A model generated the notes under the pieces. It was not told where the DNA came from and searched no databases. It saw nothing but the letters and a program-made list of their open reading frames with translations. The translations under genes were made by a program, and so were the position numbers. A stretch of DNA of 52,774 nucleotides from an uncultured Saccharospirillaceae bacterium (GTDB lineage Bacteria; Pseudomonadota; Gammaproteobacteria; Pseudomonadales; Oceanobacteraceae): positions 1 to 52,774 of the forward strand of contig CANMOZ010000010.1 in the NCBI GenBank assembly GCA_947499545.1, written 5' to 3'. Of the stretch, positions 26,949-34,963 are shown in pieces (positions within the stretch are counted from its first letter, which is position 1; every line of letters begins with the position of its first letter).

Positions 26949-27785
26949 ATGAAGTACCTCTGGCAAGCTTTACTCTATAACTTCTTAGGCCTCACTTCTC
27001 CTTTTTTGGTTGGTGAGACTTATGAAGCTGGGGGAGCTAACTATCAATCCATCAACAGTATTGGCCAACGGGCAGACCAAATACGAAATTACGCTCAAGA
27101 TCATCAACGCGCGCATGAGGTTGTTTCTTTAGGGGAATCTGGATTAACAGGGTTATGGATCACGCATCAGCAACCACAAGCGCTAGGCACACTGGTTTTG
27201 GTTCATGGAATTGAACAACACCCAGACTGGCCTCACCTTATCCAGAGTTTAAGGCTGTTACTTCCAGAAAAAGGTTGGAACACCTTGAGTCTGTTAACGC
27301 CCTTTAATGCTGAGAACACCCTCGATGAGACCTACGCCTACTTAGAAAATCGCAGTGCAAGTCAGCCCTATGTGCTCATTACTCACAAGGAAAGTACTTT
27401 TCATTTGGTCGGTAAGCCTCTTGTCACATCAGAAAATACACAAACTCTAGACACTCGCTTTGCTGGTTTTATCTTCATCGATGCATTGTTTCCATGGGAG
27501 TCCTATCACGCCGTGAACGAAGCGCTCGTTGAAACAGAACCCCCTCTTTTAGATATTATTTCTCAAGCAACACGAGAAGACATTATTCTACAAGCAAAAG
27601 ACCGAAAGGCCAGTTTAAGCAGGCGTAAAAGACCTTACTTTCAATGGCATTCCCACGTTCCCTGGTCTTATCAAAAAGTAGATGATCGACGCCTTGTGAA
27701 GATAGTACGAGGTTGGCTAAGGCGTATGATTGCCAAAAAACCCATCCCTATTCTGACGGAGTCGGTGCCCGAACGAGAGCTCTAG
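26949..27785 (+). CDS. DUF3530 alpha/beta-hydrolase-like protein
   Basis: This 278-residue protein has the DUF3530 core GTLVLVHGIEQHPDWPHLI followed by GWNTLSLLTPF. The frame opens at 26790, but that would begin 2 bp from the rpe start. The ATG at 26949 has GAGG at 6-nt spacing and begins with a signal-like hydrophobic stretch (MKYLWQALLYNFLGLTSPFL), so it is preferred. No GxSxG nucleophile motif is visible (YVLITHKESTF occupies the expected place), so catalysis is doubtful. Its stop overlaps that of the next gene on the opposite strand. Confidence 0.8.
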   Translation: MKYLWQALLYNFLGLTSPFLVGETYEAGGANYQSINSIGQRADQIRNYAQDHQRAHEVVSLGESGLTGLWITHQQPQALGTLVLVHGIEQHPDWPHLIQSLRLLLPEKGWNTLSLLTPFNAENTLDETYAYLENRSASQPYVLITHKESTFHLVGKPLVTSENTQTLDTRFAGFIFIDALFPWESYHAVNEALVETEPPLLDIISQATREDIILQAKDRKASLSRRKRPYFQWHSHVPWSYQKVDDRRLVKIVRGWLRRMIAKKPIPILTESVPEREL

Positions 27786-28477
27786 CGTCTTTCGAAGAGT
27801 TGATCCAGTGAAATCACGGTTAAGTGATCCGACATATAAGCTCCCGTATCAATATACAAGCGATTACCTAATCGAGTGGGCTGGTCTACGATGCTGTGCC
27901 CATGCACAACCCAACGAACATGTCGTATGCTTGTATGGTCGCGTTCATATAAGCGTTTTCGAGACCATATAGCGTTTAATCGTTCTTCTTCTGTCAGGTG
28001 TTGCACCCTGTTCCAATCGTCGCAAGGAACATCCGCATGAACAATACCTATTGTCCCCTTAGAGTGTTCCACTTCAATCACTAATGGCAGTGATTTTAAC
28101 GTTTTTAAAACCCGCTGCTGATCTTCATCTGTTCGCTTTGTCCACCATTCCCCACCATTTTGCTGCCAGGTCGACCACGTAGCGGGATCATCAGCTGCCG
28201 TCAAAGCCATCCATTCGTGATTACCTAAAACAGCATAAAACCAAGGCAACTGAAGAAGCTGGGTGCAATCGTAGCTACTAGGGCCTCGATCAATTAAATC
28301 GCCCACTGAAAACAAGCGATCTTTCTGAGTATCAAACTGTACTTTTTTTAATTCAATTTTTAGCAACGCTAACATGCCATGCAAATCACCTACGATAAAA
28401 TCACGGCCATAACGATTTTCAGGAAAACGTTTCAATAAAGTGAGTTCAGAAAGAAAAGACGTACGGTATCGATTCAT
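27782..28477 (-). CDS. Calcineurin-like metallophosphoesterase (Ser/Thr phosphatase type)
   Basis: This 231-residue protein contains all dimetal phosphoesterase motifs: FIVGDLHG, GDLIDRGP, VLGNHEWM, IVHADVP and VVHGHSI. The pattern resembles the lambda-phosphatase/PphA type of bacterial protein phosphatases; diadenosine tetraphosphatases (ApaH) are related but differ in length. Cytoplasmic. It lies 23 bp downstream of the binding-protein gene on the same strand, so cotranscription is possible, and its stop overlaps that of the DUF3530 gene by 3 bp. Confidence 0.9.
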   Translation of the reverse strand: MNRYRTSFLSELTLLKRFPENRYGRDFIVGDLHGMLALLKIELKKVQFDTQKDRLFSVGDLIDRGPSSYDCTQLLQLPWFYAVLGNHEWMALTAADDPATWSTWQQNGGEWWTKRTDEDQQRVLKTLKSLPLVIEVEHSKGTIGIVHADVPCDDWNRVQHLTEEERLNAIWSRKRLYERDHTSIRHVRWVVHGHSIVDQPTRLGNRLYIDTGAYMSDHLTVISLDQLFERR

Positions 28478-28500
28478 TGCATGGTCATAAAATATAATCG

Positions 28501-29346
28501 CTAATCAAATCCATCGCCATCATTCAAATAATGCTTAAATATTTCATCGGCCTCACCAGAACGTCGCATGTCTAAAATATACCGATTAAAGGTATCCATT
28601 AACCAAGCCGCTCTTGGGGATGCTCGACTGATCCATAAGTGAAAGGACGTCGGTTTAAATCCAGGCGACCTAGCGTATGCAAAATCAGAATTGACGACCA
28701 ATTGCTTTAACTGCACACCGCCTTGAAAAACCTCAAAAGTCCCTAGCAAGACATCACACTTTCGTTCTTGAATCCGATTAATCGCATCTTGAGTGGTACG
28801 TGAATACGTATTGATAACGGTTGTCAGACCAGCCTTAATTTCAAAATCATAATTGTAACCCAGCACCCCACAAACCCTTAAAGCATTAAGGTCACGAATG
28901 TGTTTAACCTGCGTAGGAAAGTGTTTATTTTTCTTACTGTAAGCGTAACCTTGATGTGTTTGATAAAATGCATGAGTACGATGATAGGTTTTCATTCTTT
29001 TGGCGTTAGTACCACCGTTAAAGAAAGCTTCTATGCCACTGACATCAAACGCTTTGACCGAAGCCAAACAGCGTTTCCAAGGAATGATACGAAAATCAAG
29101 AGGCAAACTCATCTTCTGCGTCAAAGCTACCAAGAAATCATAACTGGCGCCTGTAATGGTTGAAGGGTCACCTTCTTTTTCCAGATACGCGTAAGGGGGC
29201 CACAGAGCATCTTCACACACAACAAAAGGTGATCTGGAAGCCGTCGTACCAAAGCTCAATAGAGGTAAGCTTACCAGCACACTTAAAAGCCACTTTTGAG
29301 TGATAACACCCAGAATTCTAGAGAATCTTTGTCGTAATTTCGTCAT
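28501..29346 (-). CDS. Periplasmic solute-binding protein, family 3 type (second)
   Basis: The mature part starts near SRSPFVVCEDALWPPYAYLEK and continues with IPWKRCLASVKAFDVSG and later ASPRAAWLMDTFN, the pattern of amino-acid-type binding proteins. The signal peptide (WLLSVLVSLPLLSFG) has a long basic front. The frame opens at 29445. ATG codons at 29394 and 29346 are candidates; 29346 gives 281 residues and the most usual signal length, but none has a strong ribosome site. No transporter genes are adjacent. It may be cotranscribed with the phosphoesterase. Confidence 0.82.
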   Translation of the reverse strand: MTKLRQRFSRILGVITQKWLLSVLVSLPLLSFGTTASRSPFVVCEDALWPPYAYLEKEGDPSTITGASYDFLVALTQKMSLPLDFRIIPWKRCLASVKAFDVSGIEAFFNGGTNAKRMKTYHRTHAFYQTHQGYAYSKKNKHFPTQVKHIRDLNALRVCGVLGYNYDFEIKAGLTTVINTYSRTTQDAINRIQERKCDVLLGTFEVFQGGVQLKQLVVNSDFAYARSPGFKPTSFHLWISRASPRAAWLMDTFNRYILDMRRSGEADEIFKHYLNDGDGFD

Positions 29347-29520
29347 ACTGAGCCGATACACTGATGCGAACGTCCACAGTAACAATGTCTTCATAGAGTG
29401 TAGCTGGGTAGAAGTTTGGATAGACCAAAAAGCAAGTAAGCGCAAACTCTATATGCGGGAACATTCTCACCATTCTGTGGGTATTAATAGAAATAAATAG
29501 GGTTACAGAGGTTTATTTTC

Positions 29521-30177
29521 GTGAGTATTCAAGCGGTTATTTTTGATTGTGACGGCGTCATTGTTGATTCAGAAGTTCTATCGAATCGAGCAATGGCAGA
29601 GGCCATGACCGCAGCTGGATTCCCAATGACGACAGAGGAATCCATGAACCAGTTTATGGGCAAAGCCGATGACTTATTAATCTCAGAAATCGACCTTCTG
29701 GTTGGTCAAGGTGAAGCCGTGATCGCCGATTATCACCATCGTCTAAATTTATTGATTGAAACGGAATTAGAAGCGGTCCCTGGGGCTTTTTCTTTGCTTG
29801 AATGCTTATCCACTCACAAAGTGCCTTTTGCCATGGCTTCGAACAGTCACCGAGCTAAAATGCAACGCACATTGGGTAAAACGGGTGCCGATAAGTGGTT
29901 TGAAGGGCGGTATTTTGGTCGAGATGATGTTCAATTAGGTAAACCGCATCCAGATCTTTATTTACTGGCTAGCGCATTTCTTAATGTCATGCCTGAACAC
30001 TGCATCGTCATTGAAGACTCATTAACAGGCGCTCAAGCGGGTCTTGCAGCCGGATGCAGAGTGTGGGGGCTAGTACGAGATGCTTCACCTGAACATCACC
30101 TAGCTCTTGGCTGTGAACGAACTTACTCCTCTTACGGCCAGCTTCAATCCGACTTTGAGAAGCTCATTCAAGTTTAA
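29521..30177 (+). CDS. HAD-superfamily phosphatase, beta-phosphoglucomutase type
   Basis: This 218-residue cytoplasmic HAD hydrolase has motif I VIFDCDGVIVDSE (nucleophile Asp9), a helical cap domain (about 18-85), motif II MASNSH, motif III with Lys in GKPHPD, and motif IV VIEDSLTGAQAGLAAG. Family members dephosphorylate sugar phosphates or isomerise them; the substrate is not predictable. The start codon is GTG, with AGAGG about 10 nt upstream. Confidence 0.92.
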   Translation: MSIQAVIFDCDGVIVDSEVLSNRAMAEAMTAAGFPMTTEESMNQFMGKADDLLISEIDLLVGQGEAVIADYHHRLNLLIETELEAVPGAFSLLECLSTHKVPFAMASNSHRAKMQRTLGKTGADKWFEGRYFGRDDVQLGKPHPDLYLLASAFLNVMPEHCIVIEDSLTGAQAGLAAGCRVWGLVRDASPEHHLALGCERTYSSYGQLQSDFEKLIQV

Positions 30178-30188
30178 GTGAATACCTG

Positions 30189-30213
30189 AGCAGCTGAGCA
30201 ACAGTCAGCTGCT
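30189..30213. terminator. Stem-loop between convergent HAD and exported-Gpx genes
   Basis: AGCAGCTGA (30189-30197) pairs with TCAGCTGCT (30205-30213) across a 7-nt loop. No clear T-run follows; a terminator role is suggested by the convergent position. Confidence 0.45.
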
Positions 30214-30255
30214 ACACATTTGCGACCCTAAATACTGCTTTGAGGACACAGCCAC

Positions 30256-30906
30256 TTAGTTCGCCTTCTTCTTGTCTAGGAGTCCCTGAATTCGTTCAAT
30301 CAGATCTTCATCATAAGGATCGGTCATACTCGAATAAACATCTACAAACTGACCATCCCGATCAATCAGATACTTGTAAAAATTCCATTTTGGATAAGTA
30401 TTATCCGCCGCCTTCGCTAGCTTTGAATAGAAGGGATCTTTTGTACCACGTTTCACTTCCGTTTTTTCAAACATCGGAAACTTAACACCGTAGGTTAAAC
30501 GACAAAACGACTTAATCTCTTTCTCTGTGCCGGGTTCTTGCCCCATAAAGTCATTGCTTGGGAAGCCAAGTACGACTAACCCTTTTTTTTCATACTCAGC
30601 ATAGAGTTTTTCAAGACCTTCATATTGTGGGGTAAATCCACATTTGCTTGCGGTATTCACAACCAAAATTACTTTTCCTTGATAATCACATAAACTCTTT
30701 TCAGACTCACTTGCCAGTAGACGTTTTTTTACGCTCAGAAGTGGGCTGCAGTGACGATTATTTTCCTTCTGATGAGTCGATGGAGGAGAGGGTGCTTCCT
30801 GGGTTGCGGCATAAATAGATGAGTTCATTCCCATTAGCGAAAGCAGCCCAACCATCAGGGCTTTCAGTAACCGATGGGACTTGGGGTAAGTTTGAGTTAT
30901 GTTCAT
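30256..30906 (-). CDS. Exported glutathione peroxidase family protein
   Basis: This 216-residue protein is a second Gpx paralog with NTASKCGFTPQYEGL (peroxidatic Cys), LGFPSNDFMGQEPG and PKWNFYKYLID (catalytic Gln, Trp, Asn). Unlike the copy at 5530-6015, it has an N-terminal hydrophobic segment (LLKALMVGLLSLMGMNSS, cleavage near IYAAT) and a linker of about 35 residues, so it is probably periplasmic. The second-block Cys of the cytoplasmic copy is Ser here. ATG at 30906 is preferred to the open-frame start at 30930 because GGGAG precedes it. Confidence 0.9.
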   Translation of the reverse strand: MNITQTYPKSHRLLKALMVGLLSLMGMNSSIYAATQEAPSPPSTHQKENNRHCSPLLSVKKRLLASESEKSLCDYQGKVILVVNTASKCGFTPQYEGLEKLYAEYEKKGLVVLGFPSNDFMGQEPGTEKEIKSFCRLTYGVKFPMFEKTEVKRGTKDPFYSKLAKAADNTYPKWNFYKYLIDRDGQFVDVYSSMTDPYDEDLIERIQGLLDKKKAN

Positions 30907-31465
30907 TTTGTCTCCCAGAGAGAGTAGCATTATTTGATTTTATCCATTTTAGCGTCATTGTCATTCACGGCTTCCCCATTGTTTATGGGTTCTACTATGA
31001 ACAAAAGTGTAAATTAATAGAAACGTATGAATCGTATAATACCACCTTGCTTTAGCACATCTATAGCGGACCATAAGATTTGTCTTGATCGGTGCAAGGG
31101 CTTAATTGGCAATGACAGGCTTTGACACTACGCAGCGTCTTGTTCAAGTATTACTTGGCGGCTTTCTTGTGACTAAATATCAGGAAGGGCAAATCTACAG
31201 GCTGATCTCTATTGAGATAGCCCAACAAGGAAACATTCGCCGTTGTTCTCTTTGATATGGATCTCTTTTCTCTGCCAACGGATGCTTCATCCAGATTTCA
31301 ATGAAGACCTCAAACGGTAGCCGACAGTAAGATACTCCATAGAACTCTAGCTAATTTAGACATTAACCCTAAGCCTGTGGCTGCCTCAGAAAGGATATTA
31401 CAAGTTTTTGGGAAATTGATTATTTGCATTCCAGTGGTTTTTTATTTATTTTTAAACCAAAACCT
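30907..31465. other. Gene-poor stretch, no supported gene
   Basis: No convincing gene is seen. A 47-residue frame (31112-31255, plus) and a roughly 50-codon open stretch on the minus strand (about 31180-31340) overlap each other; neither has a good start site or a recognisable family. TATAAT occurs at 31036-31041 on the plus strand without a clear -35. The stretch may hold decayed coding DNA. Confidence 0.4.
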
Positions 31466-31939
31466 TTAAGGTACAACGTTGTTATCTCGTTTAAACCAGG
31501 TTATCAACCCAAAAAAATCACCTAATTCATTTCCGGTGATGCTACTGCCTGCAAACTGATATGTCGAAGTCAAAGGTTTTAGTGGAGAAACCTCTAAATT
31601 AACCTTATTGTATTCCACTGAAGAGACATTTTTTATTATCACCTCATAGACATTGGAAGTTGGCACTTCAAATTCTCCAAAGCTAGTATTGGAAAAATCT
31701 GTTGAATAAACGGATGTATTAACTACAATTTTCCCAGAACCAACCTCTTTAACAGTCAACTCAAATACCTGTTCCATTTGAGAAGCGACATACCAAGATA
31801 TAACTCCCTCATCAAATTTAAAGTTCAATTGGCAACGATCTTCTAATATTTCACATTTATACGGATCACTTTTTGAAAGAACGCCTAAACAGAAAAAATG
31901 AGACAATAAGAAAAAAAACAAAACAGATAAAAACCTCAT
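31466..31939 (-). CDS. Small secreted beta-rich protein (paralog A)
   Basis: The 157-residue product has a strong signal peptide (MRFLSVLFFFLLSHFFCLG). The mature protein shares a pattern with paralog B at 32097: a C-x6-C pair (KCEILEDRC), GVISWY..SQ, STDFSNTSFGEF and a C-terminal LITWFKRDN. The region corresponding to the DFND motif of B reads ELGDFFG, so that motif is lost. The frame opens at 31954 with TTG, but the ATG at 31939 begins the signal peptide. Function unknown. Confidence 0.72.
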   Translation of the reverse strand: MRFLSVLFFFLLSHFFCLGVLSKSDPYKCEILEDRCQLNFKFDEGVISWYVASQMEQVFELTVKEVGSGKIVVNTSVYSTDFSNTSFGEFEVPTSNVYEVIIKNVSSVEYNKVNLEVSPLKPLTSTYQFAGSSITGNELGDFFGLITWFKRDNNVVP

Positions 31940-32047
31940 ACTAATACCCACCAATTATTACCAATAGAGATAACTCTCTATCAATACAAATGCAACATCC
32001 ATAAAAAATTACAGCCTGTTTTTTTATCTTTTACATACGAACAATAC

Positions 32048-32081
32048 TTAAGACTGCATACCTAAAAGAATGCAGTCTTAA
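32048..32081 (-). terminator. Stem-loop after paralog B
   Basis: TTAAGACTGCAT (32048-32059) pairs perfectly over 12 bp with ATGCAGTCTTAA (32070-32081), loop 10 nt. It stands 15 bp after the stop of the gene at 32097-32573. The T-run after it is weak. Confidence 0.55.
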
Positions 32082-32096
32082 ATTAGCTATAGCATT

Positions 32097-32573
32097 TTAA
32101 CCTTGTTTTTTAAACCAGGTTACCGATGCATAAATATCGTTAAAGTCACCGTCCATACCATCCTCTCCTGCAACCTGCATTGTTTTAGAAACAGTATCAG
32201 CGTCAGTATTTGCAATAAACGCTCTATCAATTGCAACCTCGATTACATCGGTAAAAATTAGTTCGTATGTTCTTTTTTTGTCGATAATAAAGTCTCCGAA
32301 ACTTTTACTAGACAAATCAGTAGAATGAACCGTTGTCTTTACTACTTCCTGCCATACATCTCCATCATCTTTAAACCGTATTATTAACCCTGGATTACCG
32401 GCTGCTTGCGAAGTGATATACCAAGAAATGACACCAGGGGGGAGTACCATTTCAATAGTACACCGCTTTTCTGAACGCATACATTGAGATGCAACTGAAG
32501 ACATATTATTCGCTGTAGCGGAGATAGCAACAGAGCCAAGCAGCAACGCTGTCAATACTTTCAATCCATTCAT
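32097..32573 (-). CDS. Small secreted beta-rich protein (paralog B)
   Basis: The 158-residue product has a signal peptide ending near ISATANN. It shares with paralog A the C-x6-C pair (QCMRSEKRC), GVISWYITSQ, STDLSSKSFGDF and a TWFKK end. Near the C-terminus it has AGEDGMDGDFNDIYASVTWF. This recalls the EDG.D.D.ND Ca-binding end of LecB-like lectins and of DUF4114-type domains; the link is a resemblance only. ATG at 32573 is preferred; a GTG lies one codon earlier, both after AAGGA. It may be a calcium-binding or sugar-binding surface protein. Confidence 0.72.
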   Translation of the reverse strand: MNGLKVLTALLLGSVAISATANNMSSVASQCMRSEKRCTIEMVLPPGVISWYITSQAAGNPGLIIRFKDDGDVWQEVVKTTVHSTDLSSKSFGDFIIDKKRTYELIFTDVIEVAIDRAFIANTDADTVSKTMQVAGEDGMDGDFNDIYASVTWFKKQG

Positions 32574-32576
32574 CAC

Positions 32577-33562
32577 AAAATTCCTTTTTTTTACACAATT
32601 ACTGAATTTCCAAATAGCAGAATCATTTTACTTCAGGAAGACATATAGACAGGAACAACAGGCAAGAGAAACAACGTTATACTCAACAACTTTCCAATCG
32701 GTAACCAACAGCGTACGACAGGCTTGTCTAAAGCAGAAAATGCCACAAATTTCCATTTAAAAACATCTGCATTTTCACTATTTAACACAGCAAAACCACC
32801 AATGCTATAATTTACTTTTTATCTAATACTCTTTCTTTAGATTGATAACGATCAATTTCCCATAGACTTTTGATTAAAGCCATCCATACTCCAAAGAAGC
32901 AGCTTGCAATCTTCCTAACAAGTAGCTTTCAGCATTTCCGTAAATTAAATGTTCTAATCTGATGTTATCTCGATTGAGTTGTTAACGATACTCAAGCGGC
33001 TAGCTTGCAGGCCACTCTTATATTTTTTCTAGTGTGTTTTCGTCTGTAAACACAGGTTAAAAAAATCAATCTGAAAATTGATTGAAATGTTTGAGAAAAA
33101 AAGACTAAGCAACAGGTGACTAACCCTTCAAGCATATCCCTCCTGAGAAAGGATAGTAATATTTTTGTAGCATTTGAGTTCTCTCTGATACACTACCAGA
33201 TGCACTAAACGGCCAAAGAGTTTAATACCGCGAAAGTGCTTTCCTCAAGAATTCACTTGCTTGTTTGTGAAGACGATGCTCGTCTTCGGTATGTACCAGT
33301 GCATTCACTATCTCTGACGACCAATGCTACACTCGCCGATATAGAAGGCAATTTGGCCCAATACCGCTACTTTAAATCAAACATCATGAAATCTCGGTTG
33401 ATTTTGGGTCAAACAGCCTAATTGGTGATTTTCTGCTACTTATCCTCATGTGGTATTCAATTGAGAGAGTACTTCCCTAGCTCAATTCGATCACTTAGGG
33501 TATCTTGAGCACCCACACTTAAACAATCACTGATCAAATTGACATCAGACAGGCACATACTT
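32577..33562. other. Nearly 1 kb without a supported gene
   Basis: AT-rich DNA between paralog B and bcp. The only frame of note is 33236-33421 (61 codons, plus, GTG start), which matches nothing I know and has no good ribosome site. A 7-bp stem-loop TGTGTTT/AAACACA lies at 33033-33054. The gap may carry a small RNA, decayed DNA or long regulatory regions; nothing specific can be supported. Confidence 0.4.
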
Positions 33563-34036
33563 ATGGAAAAACCCCCTATAGGCAAAGTTGCCCCAGCCTT
33601 TAGCACTTTTAACCAAGATGGGGAAAAGATCTCTCTTAAGGACTTTCGTGGAAAACGTGTCGTCTTGTATTTCTACCCTAAAGCCATGACCCCTGGTTGC
33701 ACTACACAAGCCTGCAGTCTACGAGACGAATCAAAGGCACTGAATAAGGCCAATGTAGCCGTAATAGGCGTTAGTCCAGACAAGCCTGACCGCTTAAAGC
33801 GATTTGAAGAAAAAGAAACGCTCAATTTTACTCTCTTAGCAGATGAAGACCATAAAATTGCTGAAAAATATGGCGTTTGGGGTCCCAAGAAGTTCATGGG
33901 AAAAACCTTTGACGGTATTCACAGAACAACCTTTATTCTGGATGAAAAAGGCAAAATACGTCACATTATGGACAAAGTGAAGACCAAAACCCATCACGAT
34001 GATGTGTTGGATTGGATCGATTCAAACCTAGAATAA
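33563..34036 (+). CDS. bcp: Thioredoxin-dependent peroxiredoxin, Bcp/PrxQ type
   Basis: This 157-residue peroxiredoxin reduces peroxides with electrons from thioredoxin. It has FYPKAMTPGCTTQACSLRD with the peroxidatic Cys46 and resolving Cys51, the five-residue spacing typical of Bcp, then VIGVSPD and FTLLADEDHKIAEKYGVWG. The frame opens with TTG at 33539, but the ATG at 33563 gives the usual length. The next open frame overlaps its 3' end, but its real start is probably further downstream. Confidence 0.95.
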   Translation: MEKPPIGKVAPAFSTFNQDGEKISLKDFRGKRVVLYFYPKAMTPGCTTQACSLRDESKALNKANVAVIGVSPDKPDRLKRFEEKETLNFTLLADEDHKIAEKYGVWGPKKFMGKTFDGIHRTTFILDEKGKIRHIMDKVKTKTHHDDVLDWIDSNLE

Positions 34037-34191
34037 AGATGTCTAATCAGGGAGGTATCTCACCTCTCTTACTTTTACACTCTTCCCTCATCCCCTTACT
34101 CAGCAACGGCTACGTTGAGCTAAGCTTGGCCAAACAGTACCAAAAGCATTCACTATACTCAGTACACTGTATTAGGGCGAAGGAGAGTCAT

Positions 34192-34881
34192 ATGAAAAAG
34201 CCACCGGCGCCCGTTTACTGGTTTGATGCTTGGGTTGAAAAAGTCAGCATCCAGCTAGCAGAGAACATCTCAGAGCAACAACCTAAAGGCGCGAAACTCA
34301 GCAAATTACGGCTCATTTTTTCCGAGGGCAGTGTTTGGCCAGATTTATACGAAGTTTTCTGGGATAAAGCGCCTTCCCTAACAGAGCCACATGAATATCG
34401 ACCAGATCCTAGCCACTTTCCACACCGGTTTTTCATTCGACGTTCGAAAGACCAAGAGGTCCATGATTTAAGCATTCCACATAGGCATCATGAAGCCGAT
34501 CCTGTGGCAGATTTTTTCTTAAAAAATGCATGCGATTGGGATCCTGATTTCTATGAAGATTCTTGGTCGATTTGGATTCCTGGGTGCTTGCCACGATTGC
34601 TATTGGATATTTCAGTCATCCAAGTTGGGATTGTTTTACCCACAGCCTTAGCAAACAAAAACATTCTTTGTAAAAAAAGTTGGCGATATGAAGTGCTTGA
34701 TTCTCGCGGAAAGCTCATTGAGTACTCGATTGAAAAAATTCAAGAGCAATTAAAAGAACAGCTCAATTACTATTTTCAAACCGATAAAGTATTCGCTCTT
34801 GCCAGTGCTCTCTGCTTCGAAAGAGAAGAAAATAAAGGTTGGTTTGATCAATTAAGACAAGATGCTTCCAGTCAGATTTAA
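34192..34881 (+). CDS. Conserved hypothetical protein, 229 aa
   Basis: The frame is open from 34012, inside bcp, but an excellent ribosome site (AAGGAG, 6-nt spacing) precedes the ATG at 34192 (MKKPPAPVYWFDAW). The protein is soluble, with many aromatic and His residues (SIPHRHHEADPVADFFL) and no signal or membrane segment. I do not recognise the family. The 155 bp after bcp may carry its own promoter. It ends at the bidirectional terminator 34912-34945. Confidence 0.75.
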   Translation: MKKPPAPVYWFDAWVEKVSIQLAENISEQQPKGAKLSKLRLIFSEGSVWPDLYEVFWDKAPSLTEPHEYRPDPSHFPHRFFIRRSKDQEVHDLSIPHRHHEADPVADFFLKNACDWDPDFYEDSWSIWIPGCLPRLLLDISVIQVGIVLPTALANKNILCKKSWRYEVLDSRGKLIEYSIEKIQEQLKEQLNYYFQTDKVFALASALCFEREENKGWFDQLRQDASSQI

Positions 34882-34911
34882 AGCCTAAGCATGCCATCAA
34901 ATTGAATCAAA

Positions 34912-34945
34912 AAAACACACTGCCGCGAAAGCAACAGTGTGTTTT
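34912..34945. terminator. Bidirectional intrinsic terminator
   Basis: AAAACACACTG (34912-34922) pairs perfectly with CAGTGTGTTTT (34935-34945) across a 12-nt loop. The stem carries T-runs at its foot on both strands, suiting both convergent genes. Confidence 0.85.
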
Positions 34946-34963
34946 GGGTTGTAGGAAACTTAA

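Noticed and set aside
31112..31255. 47-codon frame and an opposing minus-strand open stretch
   Set aside because: They overlap each other, lack start signals, and match no family by eye.
33236..33421. 61-codon plus-strand frame in the gap before bcp
   Set aside because: GTG start without a good ribosome site, no recognisable family and no supporting neighbour.
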